A program made the position numbers and the translations under genes. This document shows, one piece after another, positions 49,898 to 58,495 of a stretch of DNA of 64,000 bases. The stretch is from Acinetobacter tandoii DSM 14970 = CIP 107469 (lineage in GTDB: Bacteria; Pseudomonadota; Gammaproteobacteria; Pseudomonadales; Moraxellaceae): positions 330,188 through 394,187 of the forward strand of contig NZ_KE007365.1 in assembly GCF_000400735.1 (NCBI RefSeq), written 5' to 3'. The notes below the pieces were generated by a model. It was given only the letters and a program-made list of their open reading frames with translations, ran no database searches and had not been told where the DNA came from. Within the stretch, counting starts at the first letter, position 1. Each line of letters begins with the position of its first letter.

Positions 49898-51579
49898 TAG
49901 ACAATGCCTCCTTCAATTGCAAGATTTCCTAATGCCTCTGCATCCGTTTCACCAACTGTTTTTATTGTGTTGGCTTGCTTTTGCTGAGTTTCAGCTTGTG
50001 CCTGTGCCAAAGCTTGTTGTTGTGCAATTTGCTGTTGCTGCGCACGTTGAGCGCGACGTTGGTCAATTTGTTTTTGGTTGCGGAAAATCGTAGGAGATGC
50101 ACCAATAGTGTCTGCGTACTCGTCGATATACTTATCCGAATCAAACTTATCCAATACATCTGGATTGATTTGTGCAACGGTAGAAATCATTTGCAGCATA
50201 CGTTCAAGATTGGATGCACCAGTAGCACGCTGCGCCATTGCCAAGATAGACACAAAGTCAATTTTTAGGTCTGTACCTTGGATTTGTGGTGGTGCTGAAT
50301 CACGTAAAAACTGAGTGGTCTCTAAAACTCGACTTACACAAATTTCAACCAGTGGTCGTAATAGTTCATCAATTTGACGTTCTACTACCGGTCCAAGCAT
50401 CAGCATCTTTTCAGATTTGCGCTCATACACTTCTGTTGCAGTCATTTGCCCCTTGTCGTATTGATCCAGCATCAAGAACAAATCTTTGTACATTGCACGA
50501 TTAATACGATCTTGGTTTTGCAGGACAATGGTATTCACACCACCTAAATCAAATTGCACATTCAACATAGGCTGAACCTGTGCGACTTGGCTTGTTGGAG
50601 TTGGATTGTAGTAAGCAATACCATTTGGCAGAGTTTCTTTCTCTTGGCCTTTCAGGTATGACGGGATCAACATTGGTGGGCTAACTTGATAATCCACCCC
50701 CTTAGCAATTTGTTGATGTCCTTTCTGCAATGCGCGTAAATCTCCTAAACAATCGCTTGCAGGTGATTCACCATAAACATCACTGCTTGATACTGTCCAA
50801 CGACCTACAATGACCTCAAAACTTTCTAGGCCACTTTCACGCAATAATTTTTCTTGCTCTTTTTCTTCAAAATAAACCGAAGCAAAAGGCATGTTTTTAG
50901 CACCATAACCCTTCGCATCTTCTCGCGGATAAATCGCATGATGAATGGTGTATTCCTGTTCAGTGTTGTCATTCTCATAAGCTGATTTGATTTGATCTGA
51001 AACATTCTCGATCCCAAATTGTTTAACAATATTGGCAACGGTTAGTTTGAACTTGCGATAGACACCGTTAGGCTTGTTAAACTGATCCACTGTGATAGCA
51101 AATTCACCAAAGGACATAGGAATCATATCCATGAGCTCAGCATCTGGTGAACGTGGTGCCAATGCTGCACATGTACCAAAAGCACCTTCTTGCAGGTAAT
51201 TGTTGTGCATGGTGCGATACACGTTGCTTTTGGCAAATGTTGCATAACAAACGTCTTGCAAGTCTTTCAACCACTGCTTGACCTGAATGTCTTTTTTCAA
51301 CATTGGATCAGACGCTTCTATCACAAACCAAGGTCGGCTTGGTGACATGGTTCCAGATAACATACCTGCTGCAAGAACCTTCAATGCATCCTTGCCCGTG
51401 TTATCTACAATCTTGCGCCATGCTGAACGATCATGCTTTTCCTGATTTTTAATTGACTTAATCGCCACAGGTAAAACATGCAATGCAATCTCAGCACAAT
51501 GATCGTCATAATCATTGACGCGGTTTTGCCATACTGTATCGAAACGCTTTTTAAGCTTCTTGATTGCATCTGCGTTCAT
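49897..51579 (-). CDS. Portal (head-tail connector) protein
   Basis: 560 residues. Family features: IKKLKKRFDTVWQNR, VDNTGKDALKVLAAGMLSGTMSPSRPWF, NVYRTMHNNYLQEGAFGTCA and GESPASDCLGDLRALQKGHQQIAKGVD. A Gln/Ala-rich helix near the C-terminus (QRRAQRAQQQQIAQQQALAQ) would form the barrel. Assembles as a dodecamer at one vertex and is the docking site for terminase and tail. Confidence 0.9.
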   Translation of the reverse strand: MNADAIKKLKKRFDTVWQNRVNDYDDHCAEIALHVLPVAIKSIKNQEKHDRSAWRKIVDNTGKDALKVLAAGMLSGTMSPSRPWFVIEASDPMLKKDIQVKQWLKDLQDVCYATFAKSNVYRTMHNNYLQEGAFGTCAALAPRSPDAELMDMIPMSFGEFAITVDQFNKPNGVYRKFKLTVANIVKQFGIENVSDQIKSAYENDNTEQEYTIHHAIYPREDAKGYGAKNMPFASVYFEEKEQEKLLRESGLESFEVIVGRWTVSSSDVYGESPASDCLGDLRALQKGHQQIAKGVDYQVSPPMLIPSYLKGQEKETLPNGIAYYNPTPTSQVAQVQPMLNVQFDLGGVNTIVLQNQDRINRAMYKDLFLMLDQYDKGQMTATEVYERKSEKMLMLGPVVERQIDELLRPLVEICVSRVLETTQFLRDSAPPQIQGTDLKIDFVSILAMAQRATGASNLERMLQMISTVAQINPDVLDKFDSDKYIDEYADTIGASPTIFRNQKQIDQRRAQRAQQQQIAQQQALAQAQAETQQKQANTIKTVGETDAEALGNLAIEGGIV

Positions 51580-51580
51580 A

Positions 51581-51871
51581 TTAGCGCCCTAAAAGAGTTT
51601 TTTTGCCTAAACGTAGTTCTTCATCATTTACGCCTGTTGTGTCGGTATAAAGCGTATTAGCGATGCCACCAGACATAGAATTTTGTGCTTGCTGTGCTCG
51701 ATCAATTACAGCTGAAGAATCTGCTGCTTTACTTTCCTGTTTGGTTGGCTGTGCAGGTGGAGCCACAACCTGTGCTTTCTTAGGCTCCATACCAAATAGT
51801 TTTGCAGTTCCATCAAGAACGCTATTACCACCAATTAATAAATCACCAATATTGCTGCTACACATGGTCAT
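51581..51871 (-). CDS. Small phage structural protein, unknown
   Basis: 96 residues, Ala/Gln/Pro-rich, soluble: NIGDLLIGGNSVLDGTAKLFGM, a Pro/Ala linker, and a C-terminal DEELRLGKKTLLGR. Position between terminase and portal genes is where short-tailed phages often encode a small assembly protein. The start overlaps the stop of a 25-codon ORF (ATGA). Confidence 0.65.
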   Translation of the reverse strand: MTMCSSNIGDLLIGGNSVLDGTAKLFGMEPKKAQVVAPPAQPTKQESKAADSSAVIDRAQQAQNSMSGGIANTLYTDTTGVNDEELRLGKKTLLGR

Positions 51872-51945
51872 ATCTCCTCATTTGTGTTTTCACATTCTGA
51901 CATTGGCACTTCATAGATTTCCTCTTTGCTGTTGACACTACTCAT
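51868..51945 (-). CDS. Possible 25-residue micro-ORF bridging terminase and the next gene
   Basis: MSSVNSKEEIYEVPMSECEN followed by five more residues. Its start overlaps the last codons of the terminase gene and its stop overlaps the next start as ATGA, filling an otherwise odd 66-bp gap. It could be a coupling leader rather than a functional peptide. An AGGAG site inside its 3' end serves the downstream gene. Confidence 0.35.
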   Translation of the reverse strand: MSSVNSKEEIYEVPMSECENTNEEI

Positions 51946-53560
51946 ACGGATCATATTCACGACGTGCTCTTGATCCATGAACCATCTGCATGATGTGACG
52001 CTTAGGTGTGTCCATTTGCGCCATGATGATTGCAGAGCCACGGTCAGGACTTCGCCCGATACGTTTCACAATGTCTTCACGTGATTCAGCCTTGATGTTT
52101 TTGCCCTGCAATGACCAACGTGGTGCAGTCAGGTCGGCAAGTAATTTAGGATCATCAGGAAGTGCAACAATGCTGCCGTATGCAGGGTCTAATGCCTCTC
52201 TCATCTGCCACCAAAGCTGTGATCGTAGATTGAAGAAGCTCAACTGCCCTGAACGGTCGAAGGATGTAGCAGATTGGCGTACATCCACTGGTACAACATG
52301 AATGCCTGATTGATTGAGGAAGTCATAAGGACTTGCACCAACACCAATCACATCGATATGAATTGGCGCATGGTCACGGGTATTACCAACGGCAAACGAA
52401 GCCACACGTGGACCATCAAGTGAATCTGCACCAGCCAATAAATCTGCATCTGCATACCAGTGTTGATAGCGTGCATAACCTATCGTTTCATCACGCCCAC
52501 CGCGTGCAACGTCCAAGCCGTATGAATCCATTTCAAAGACACCACGATTCAACACACGCATTTCTTCGTATGGCTTCCAACGTGCCTGAGCAGCTTCTAC
52601 CCATGCTGTCGGAATGATTTGCCATGGATCATCCTCAATACCAGCACCGAAATCACCGTAGAGCATTTGAGACCTCAAAGGTTCAGGCAAGGATTGCAAA
52701 GTATTCATGTAGCCTGTTTCCATGTAGTACTTGTTGTCAGTGACACGCGCTGGGATGAAGGTGCGAGATTTAGGCTTGATGATAAATTCAGGCTTGAATT
52801 GCTCTGGATCGAACTCATAGCAAGGTTCACCATCAACTAAAACAAACTGCTCTGGTTGCTCAACTTCCTGTTCCTTACCACCGATCATTGCGAAATAACG
52901 AAGCTCACCAGGTTGTGCAGGATTTGGATAACCTTTCTGCAACCATGGCGCGAAATAATCCAATACCCAACGGCCCTCTGCTGTTGTTGGTGGGTTGAAG
53001 GTCAGAAGGCATTTAGGCTTGATGCTTGGGTCACTGGTACGATTCCACCCCATGATGAAGCGTGCTTGTGATTCACGAATCTCTGTGGCTTCATCCAGTG
53101 CCTTGAGATCATGCGCACGACCTTGCCAACGCTTTTCATCCCCGATGTTGTCCAGACCACCAAACTCTAATAATCGGCCATTATCCAAACGCCATGCAGA
53201 CTTTTGAGAGTTGAATCCGTTCTTATGTCCGACAATCTCTTCAATACGCTGAACAATACCGTCGGTCTGTGCTTTCTCACGACGTACAATCAGCACACGC
53301 TTATGGATATTCAGTGCAAGCCCTGCAAGCAAATCCGTTTTACCGCCACCAGCCGCACCACCGTAGCCAATCACATCAGCCGTGGATAAATACGCAGCCA
53401 TTTGAGGGCCTTCAAGCGGAAACCAAATTGGAGCATTGGCAAGCAGCTTGAGCACTTCTCTGTGCTCGTCTTCATCCAGTGACAGCAAGTACTGCTCGAT
53501 TTCCTTTTCGGTCATGTCGGCAAGTAGGGAAAGGATTTCATCGTCAGGGTTTTTAGACAT
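51938..53560 (-). CDS. Terminase large subunit
   Basis: 540 residues from ATG 53560, which has a GAGGGTGA site; the upstream 10 codons are not needed. Walker A YGGAAGGGKTD (about 67-76), Walker B/adenine region LKALDEATE, and nuclease acidic residues beginning with SYGLDVARGGRDET. Packages DNA into the head with the small subunit. Packaging strategy cannot be told from the window. Confidence 0.93.
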   Translation of the reverse strand: MSKNPDDEILSLLADMTEKEIEQYLLSLDEDEHREVLKLLANAPIWFPLEGPQMAAYLSTADVIGYGGAAGGGKTDLLAGLALNIHKRVLIVRREKAQTDGIVQRIEEIVGHKNGFNSQKSAWRLDNGRLLEFGGLDNIGDEKRWQGRAHDLKALDEATEIRESQARFIMGWNRTSDPSIKPKCLLTFNPPTTAEGRWVLDYFAPWLQKGYPNPAQPGELRYFAMIGGKEQEVEQPEQFVLVDGEPCYEFDPEQFKPEFIIKPKSRTFIPARVTDNKYYMETGYMNTLQSLPEPLRSQMLYGDFGAGIEDDPWQIIPTAWVEAAQARWKPYEEMRVLNRGVFEMDSYGLDVARGGRDETIGYARYQHWYADADLLAGADSLDGPRVASFAVGNTRDHAPIHIDVIGVGASPYDFLNQSGIHVVPVDVRQSATSFDRSGQLSFFNLRSQLWWQMREALDPAYGSIVALPDDPKLLADLTAPRWSLQGKNIKAESREDIVKRIGRSPDRGSAIIMAQMDTPKRHIMQMVHGSRARREYDPYE

Positions 53561-53885
53561 GCTCACCCTCTTTGCACACAGGGCATTCAACTAGTTCAGG
53601 AGTAACAACCTGATCCTTGTCATCAAATTGAATCGCACCCATTGCAGACCAGTACAACTTACGCAATTCAGGTGTATCTTTCAGGTGAAGGAATGCAAGA
53701 TCGAATTGGTATGTGCATGAAGTGTTGTGTCCATGTGGGTTACCCTGACAAAGCTCCCAAGCCAATTGCACAGCAGCAATTTTGTATTGACCATCCTCAA
53801 AAATAAAAAGTCGCTCTCCATGCTGAAAAATGAGCTTTTGATAACTTGGAGAATTAATAATTGATTGTTCAAATTGCTCACGCAT
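53553..53885 (-). CDS. Hypothetical phage protein between terminase genes
   Basis: 110 residues with GGAGAAG ribosome site. Helical N-terminus (EQFEQSIINSPSYQKLIFQHGERLFIF), a central CTYQFDLAFLHL and a C-terminal CPVC pair that could bind metal with the Cys/His cluster near GNPHGHNTSC. Overlaps both terminase genes by a few bases, so it is made in step with them; a packaging accessory is possible. Confidence 0.7.
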   Translation of the reverse strand: MREQFEQSIINSPSYQKLIFQHGERLFIFEDGQYKIAAVQLAWELCQGNPHGHNTSCTYQFDLAFLHLKDTPELRKLYWSAMGAIQFDDKDQVVTPELVECPVCKEGEHV

Positions 53886-54597
53886 TTTTCTTCTCCTTCG
53901 CCTTTTTAAGTTTTGCCAATGCAGCCAGTTTTTTGCTGTTGGATGTGGTTTCGGTTAATGGATTTTCTGGATCGTTGCTATGAACTAACTGATCCTTGAA
54001 CATGCCGATGTGCTGACCTGCTTTGATCAAAGCTGCTACTTGGTCATGAAATTTGATTTCAATGCCGTGCTGCGTCTCTTTGACACCTGCATACAAGAGC
54101 TTTGCTTGATCACTCACGCGAGTTGTATCTTCGATATAGGTGAAGCCGTGTCCTTGTCCTCTGCATTCAGGGCATTTAGGGTTTGGCTCTTTAGTTCGGT
54201 CAAAACCAAAGCCACCATCACAATCAGGCGGTGGCAGTTGTCGCGCTTTGGCTTGATAAATTGCATTGTGGTACTCGCCATTGGTCCACTGGTAATAATG
54301 ATCTTCTCCCCAGCAATAACGGCAATTCACACGCACAAAACGCTGTAACTCATTGGGATCAGCCGTAGCCATTTCCCATAAACGATTTAAAACCTTGTCT
54401 TGGGTAATCTTGTTGCGTTCAGCAAGTTCAGCCTCACCCTTTGCAATCGCTTCCTTCACACTAAGTTTTGCTAAGTTCTGTGCTCCAATCTCGTTTGCAG
54501 TCTTTGCTGAATATCCAGCACGAATTGCCGCTTGAGTGGCATTACGATCCTTCAAATACTCTTCAACAAATCGTTGCTGTTTCCCACGTAGAGACAT
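53878..54597 (-). CDS. Terminase small subunit with inserted zinc ribbon
   Basis: 239 residues from ATG 54597, which has a perfect AAGGAGGTGA site; 15 codons upstream belong to the preceding gene's region. N-terminal HTH (RGKQQRFVEEYLKDRNATQAAIRAGYS) is the XtmA-type DNA-recognition domain. In the middle are CRYC and CPEC pairs plus CDGG, resembling a DnaJ-like zinc module (about 90-150). The C-terminus is Lys/Ala-rich. Confidence 0.88.
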   Translation of the reverse strand: MSLRGKQQRFVEEYLKDRNATQAAIRAGYSAKTANEIGAQNLAKLSVKEAIAKGEAELAERNKITQDKVLNRLWEMATADPNELQRFVRVNCRYCWGEDHYYQWTNGEYHNAIYQAKARQLPPPDCDGGFGFDRTKEPNPKCPECRGQGHGFTYIEDTTRVSDQAKLLYAGVKETQHGIEIKFHDQVAALIKAGQHIGMFKDQLVHSNDPENPLTETTSNSKKLAALAKLKKAKEKKNA

Positions 54598-54806
54598 CAA
54601 ATCACCTCCTTGTAGCAATACCTGTTGCAGATTCTTCGGCACATCTCATGGGATATGTCGTATTTGTGCGCCAATTGACGATAGGACAGCCCCGACGAGT
54701 GAAGCTGACGGATGTTCTTAATATCGCTCTCAGACACCTTAGGCGTTGAACTACGCTTCACCTTGTCTTTCACATGAAATGGAGTCAGGAACGCGAGTAC
54801 TGGCAT
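54597..54806 (-). CDS. Small helix-turn-helix phage protein
   Basis: 69 residues with GGAGGG ribosome site. Residues 25-62 (SESDIKNIRQLHSSGLSYRQLAHKYDIS...CRRICNR) are a homeodomain-like HTH of the resolvase/transposase kind. Its stop shares a base with the terminase small-subunit start. It may help recognise the packaging site or be regulatory; no further clue. Confidence 0.7.
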   Translation of the reverse strand: MPVLAFLTPFHVKDKVKRSSTPKVSESDIKNIRQLHSSGLSYRQLAHKYDISHEMCRRICNRYCYKEVI

Positions 54807-54819
54807 ATTTTTAACCCTC

Positions 54820-55248
54820 CTAAACGCTCATGCCCCAAATCAACATGCCAGCATCACGCTGTTCTTGATTTGTTCGACCTACCCAACCAGTGATCCGATT
54901 AAAATCTTCTGAATTGGTTTTAGATTTTGTTGGCTTCACTTCGACAACTGGCAAACCTAAGTGCTGTGCCATCTGCACAAGTAATTTGCCTGTTGCATGG
55001 TTTTCACCAACACGTTTTGAAATCTGCTCATTGACCGCAAGTGATTTCTTCGCACCACTTCTGAAATTGGCTTTCTTGTTCAGCCACCCTGCTTCAATCA
55101 CAACTTTCTTGATCATGTCTTGTTGGTCATGGAAGAGCTCAACCACATCTGCAAACTTGAGATTCTTCAGCTCAAAATGCGATTGCCCCAAAACTGCCAC
55201 ACCCGATTTTTCTAAATCAGGATCGATGCCTATGATGATCTTAGACAT
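54820..55248 (-). CDS. RuvC-like Holliday junction endonuclease
   Basis: 142 residues from ATG 55248. RNase H-like fold with acidic residues where RuvC has them: Asp9 in IIGIDPD, Glu52 in VVIEAGW, Asp132 in EQRDAGML. NEQISKRVGENHATGKLL corresponds to the helix that carries the wedge. Resolves branched DNA before packaging. Overlaps the upstream loader gene by 8 bp. Confidence 0.85.
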   Translation of the reverse strand: MSKIIIGIDPDLEKSGVAVLGQSHFELKNLKFADVVELFHDQQDMIKKVVIEAGWLNKKANFRSGAKKSLAVNEQISKRVGENHATGKLLVQMAQHLGLPVVEVKPTKSKTNSEDFNRITGWVGRTNQEQRDAGMLIWGMSV

Positions 55249-55990
55249 GAGCACCCCCAACACGTGCATCAGCCCAATTACACTCCACTACGGTTAAACC
55301 ATCGTGCTGGAAGCGTGACCATAATCGGTCTCCAAGGTCATCACGTAATTTTTTCAAGGTGAAATTTGAAATCAACATGGTTGGTTTCTTGCAGTCATAT
55401 CGCTTGGTTAAAACTTTGTGAACGAGTTCTGTACGTTTTTCACGGTCATGCAATCCGTATTCATCAACGATCAACAAATCGTATTGAGCAAACTCATAAA
55501 TCACAGCTTCCTCAGACTGGTCTTTGGTGTCCTTGTCCCAAGCGTTCATGATCCGCTGCGCAATTTCTTCACTGGTGATGTAACGCGCTTTAAGCCCATT
55601 TTTCAAAAGGTTCTTAGCCGTTGCACAAGCAAGATGTGTTTTACCTGTCCCAGTTGATCCAACCATGATGAAATTAGAGTTTTGTTTTTCAGCAATGCGT
55701 TTTGCAAAGTTTGCGCATTGGCTCAATGCATTCGCTTGTCCTTGGGTGGTGGTCTTGTAATTCGAGAATGACGAATGTGCATGACGATCTGGAAGCATTG
55801 CCCCTGCAATGTGCTTTTCAAACACTGCTCGATTTGTTTCTGATTGGTGTTTAGATCGATCAGCATTCACGTATTCACTTGCACACATAGGGCAAATCAA
55901 ATTGCCACCTGCTACAAGTTTTTGAACTTTGTGCATGTCACAAACTTCCTGCGACATTGAAAAGCGACTGAATTGAAAATGTGCGTTCAT
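55241..55990 (-). CDS. DnaC/IstB-like ATPase, replicative helicase loader
   Basis: 249 residues. An N-terminal zinc-finger-like part (CDMH, CPMC), then AAA+ core with Walker A GSTGTGKT (111-118), Walker B DLLIVDEYG and sensor-1 MLISNFT. Loads the host helicase at the phage origin together with the adjacent DnaT-like protein. Start overlaps the previous stop by 4 bp. Confidence 0.88.
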   Translation of the reverse strand: MNAHFQFSRFSMSQEVCDMHKVQKLVAGGNLICPMCASEYVNADRSKHQSETNRAVFEKHIAGAMLPDRHAHSSFSNYKTTTQGQANALSQCANFAKRIAEKQNSNFIMVGSTGTGKTHLACATAKNLLKNGLKARYITSEEIAQRIMNAWDKDTKDQSEEAVIYEFAQYDLLIVDEYGLHDREKRTELVHKVLTKRYDCKKPTMLISNFTLKKLRDDLGDRLWSRFQHDGLTVVECNWADARVGGAHV

Positions 55991-56964
55991 ATCATGCCCT
56001 CAGGTAGTTGGACTGTTCCGTGAAACGGTTGATCGTCTTTCGGTTGGTTGTTCCAGTCGTCGTTGACGTTCAGGTTTATGGATTGGGATTTATTCCTAGG
56101 TTTACCTTGCTGATTGCCAGACGATTGCTTTTTGAATTCACCAATGAGCCATACAGCAAATTTACGGGTTCGCTGGTTTTCAGTGAGATCTGGTCTGTTT
56201 TCCCAATGGGCGTTGAAGTTACCAAGGTGAAATTGGTAATCAGACATGCTTAAAATCGATTCAGCATGAGCACCCATGCTTTCACGAATGACGTTCAGCA
56301 AGAAATTTGAATCAGGTTTCCAAGAATCGTCTTGTTCTGATTTTTGGTTCGCGCCTTGTGTGTGTTTATTAATATCTATTCTATTTACGTTCTCTTTACT
56401 CTCTATTGCGATCCCCTGACTATTCGGGTCGGTATCGCCCCCCGATACGGGTTGCGATCGTGACTCGACCATTTTGGCGATCTTTTTAGTTAACGCTTTG
56501 GATTGCGGAGCGATACTTTTTAGTCGGTAAACTGCATCACATAACTGACCTTCTAATTCAGAAGTATCAATCTCAATACTCCAACGTTTAGCATTGCCAT
56601 GCGCCCCTGATATAGCATTGGCAAGCTTTTCAATCCAAGCCTCCAATGCTTTCTCTGCAACAACGTGGTGATATAAACGACCATCACCGCCATCAACCCA
56701 ACCACGTAAAACATGATCTTTTACTTTTTTCCACTTGGTTCCCATACCAGATAAATGCGCAAGCATCTTGTCATTGTTAGGAATGCTTGCCGCAGGTACT
56801 TGCGACCAGCTTTTTAACCAAAGCGTCATGCTTGCAACTTTTTCTGAATCATCTCCAAGAATCCATGTTTCAGAATTCAAAAGGCGATCAATTTCAATCG
56901 GCATATATGGGAAATTTGATACATCACACTCTTTTGGTGTTAGTGGAATATTGGAATTATTCAC
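55987..56964 (-). CDS. DnaT-like phage replication protein
   Basis: 325 residues, GTG start with GGGGG site. Residues 1-130 resemble the DUF1376/replication-initiator type (FPYMPIEIDRLLNSETWIL; GWVDGGDGRLYHHVVAEKALEAWIEK). A disordered linker follows. Residues about 215-280 match the DnaT DNA-binding domain (WKPDSNFLLNVIRESMG...YQFHLGNFNAHWENR...KFAVWLIGEFKK). Acts with the DnaC-like loader; the origin itself was not located. Confidence 0.8.
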   Translation of the reverse strand: MNNSNIPLTPKECDVSNFPYMPIEIDRLLNSETWILGDDSEKVASMTLWLKSWSQVPAASIPNNDKMLAHLSGMGTKWKKVKDHVLRGWVDGGDGRLYHHVVAEKALEAWIEKLANAISGAHGNAKRWSIEIDTSELEGQLCDAVYRLKSIAPQSKALTKKIAKMVESRSQPVSGGDTDPNSQGIAIESKENVNRIDINKHTQGANQKSEQDDSWKPDSNFLLNVIRESMGAHAESILSMSDYQFHLGNFNAHWENRPDLTENQRTRKFAVWLIGEFKKQSSGNQQGKPRNKSQSINLNVNDDWNNQPKDDQPFHGTVQLPEGMI

Positions 56965-57539
56965 GCTGCCACCCCCAACCCATTACCAGTAAGGGATATC
57001 TGAACTGCTTTAAATTCGCGCTGGCATGCCACGTTCTTGAACGCAGAAAAGCAAGTCACAATGTATGGCTGCTTTACAATTTTGAATCCTGGTCCCGCAA
57101 CTTCATGGAAGTATTCATCCATTAATTTGTTGGCACCTTTCCAGCGAGTTTTGACACCGCATTCAACGATGTAAATCGGCTCTTGATCATCCTCACAACC
57201 ATTCAAAAACTGTCCATATGTCATACGTTCAGGTACAGCAATTTCATAATCGAGCTGTATAGATCGGCCATCAGAATGTTCTGCGTAGATGTCACAACTG
57301 ATATGGAAGCTTTGTTCCTTGTCTATTAAGTCCTTGCGCATAGCAATTACAAGCGTACCCTTGGTCAAAGTTAGCAAATGGGCTAACTCAGGTGCTTGGT
57401 CCTCAGATTTACCATTTGTTAATTGCCAAAGGTCGAGAATGCGATTTTCTTCAATCGCTTCACCAATAAGCTGAAACTTGCGTACAGGATTTAAAGCAGG
57501 TTTATTTGGGTTGTATTTTTTATTGCGTTTCTTGGTCAC
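56961..57539 (-). CDS. Hypothetical early phage protein
   Basis: 192 residues, GTG start overlapping the previous stop (GTGA). Basic N-terminus (TKKRNKKYNPNKPALNPVRKF) then a mixed fold with no recognised motif (LIDKEQSFHISCDIYAEHSDG; PIYIVECGVKTRWKGANKLMD). Sits between small early genes and the DnaT-like gene, so a replication or regulatory role is possible. Confidence 0.65.
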   Translation of the reverse strand: MTKKRNKKYNPNKPALNPVRKFQLIGEAIEENRILDLWQLTNGKSEDQAPELAHLLTLTKGTLVIAMRKDLIDKEQSFHISCDIYAEHSDGRSIQLDYEIAVPERMTYGQFLNGCEDDQEPIYIVECGVKTRWKGANKLMDEYFHEVAGPGFKIVKQPYIVTCFSAFKNVACQREFKAVQISLTGNGLGVAA

Positions 57540-57616
57540 GCCACACCCCCTAATCGAATAGCAACTGCACCAATAGCCATGAAAATGAACAGCAAAGTTT
57601 TGTGGAGTTCTTTCAT
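57536..57616 (-). CDS. 26-residue hydrophobic micro-protein
   Basis: MKELHKTLLFIFMAIGAVAI then RLGGVA. It has a strong AAGGGGG site before ATG 57616 and its stop is coupled to the next start (GTGA). One short membrane helix, positive N-terminus. It fills what would otherwise be a gap in a tightly packed operon. Confidence 0.5.
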   Translation of the reverse strand: MKELHKTLLFIFMAIGAVAIRLGGVA

Positions 57617-58122
57617 AAATCCCCCTTGTTTTTCACATGCTGCGCCCACCCTTTACATGGCTTCATACGCTTCTTGTCTTCACTGGTCGGGCAGTCCAGA
57701 TTCTCAATATCTTTATGGCAATAAAAAACCGCATCCGATTCCAAAGCATGAGCCAAGTCAGATTGAGTGGTAAGACAATGATTTGCGAGAGTCCCACAGC
57801 GATATGCACATGATTCGCATAGCACATCTTGCTTGGGTGCCTTCTGAGCCAAGATCAGCCCATTTAAAGCACCATGGAAACTAGGTGAAATTAGCTTTTC
57901 AATCGCATATGGATGCATACCGCCATTCGTTACCATATGCAGGTAAAGAGTCTCGTCACATGATTGAGCGTAATTCACAGCAATATTCAGAACATTACCA
58001 AGCAAGCCCAACAGTTCATCCTGAGACTTGTCACCAAAGCTGTTTTTAATAGCCTGTAAGCGTTCTGCTTCAGGCAATTGGATAATGTCAGTTAGAGCGA
58101 GAATTGAAGTGTTGTCGATCAC
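57613..58122 (-). CDS. Hypothetical Cys/His-rich early phage protein
   Basis: 169 residues, GTG start with GAGGTG site. Helical N-terminal half (ALTDIIQLPEAERLQAIKNSFG; LLGLLGNVLNIAVNYAQ). The C-terminal half has CESCAYRCG, HCLTT, YCHKDIE, DCP and PCKGW, which could hold one or two zinc ions. No family name known. Confidence 0.65.
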   Translation of the reverse strand: MIDNTSILALTDIIQLPEAERLQAIKNSFGDKSQDELLGLLGNVLNIAVNYAQSCDETLYLHMVTNGGMHPYAIEKLISPSFHGALNGLILAQKAPKQDVLCESCAYRCGTLANHCLTTQSDLAHALESDAVFYCHKDIENLDCPTSEDKKRMKPCKGWAQHVKNKGDL

Positions 58123-58331
58123 GCAGCACCTCGCATCAAAACCAATTGTTTTGCAGTAACGGTACGTGCTGAAATATCAGGACCAAATGACCAACGGAAC
58201 TTGGCATACACATGCACAATTTCACAGTTATCAATTCGCATAGTTGCAGCCACGCGATAAGCCCAGCCATCTAAACGAACAACTTGACCTGGCTTAAAAC
58301 GAGAACGGGTTTTAGGGCGACGTAGGTTCAT
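58119..58331 (-). CDS. Hypothetical early phage protein
   Basis: 70 residues, basic N-terminus (RRPKTRSRFKPGQVV), then a short beta-type fold (RLDGWAYRVAATMRIDNCEIVHVYAKFRW). KOW/SH3-like appearance; not identified. Overlaps both neighbours by 4 bp. Confidence 0.6.
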   Translation of the reverse strand: MNLRRPKTRSRFKPGQVVRLDGWAYRVAATMRIDNCEIVHVYAKFRWSFGPDISARTVTAKQLVLMRGAA

Positions 58332-58495
58332 GCTGTCACCCCATTCGCTTTTTGCTTATCTTCGCGCTGTTTGAAAACACACTCAGCATGAATGACACGA
58401 AAGCCTTTAGCGTCTTGACGCTTTTCAAAATGCCCTGCACCTTTTGCAACGAACTGCGTGCAGTAATAGCAATAACCACTAAAGCGATTTCTCAT
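58328..58495 (-). CDS. Small zinc-finger-like phage protein
   Basis: 55 residues from ATG 58495, which has a GGAGG site. The open frame upstream overlaps the next gene and is not used. CYYC, then H and H-x-x-C (IHAEC) give four possible zinc ligands. Confidence 0.65.
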   Translation of the reverse strand: MRNRFSGYCYYCTQFVAKGAGHFEKRQDAKGFRVIHAECVFKQREDKQKANGVTA

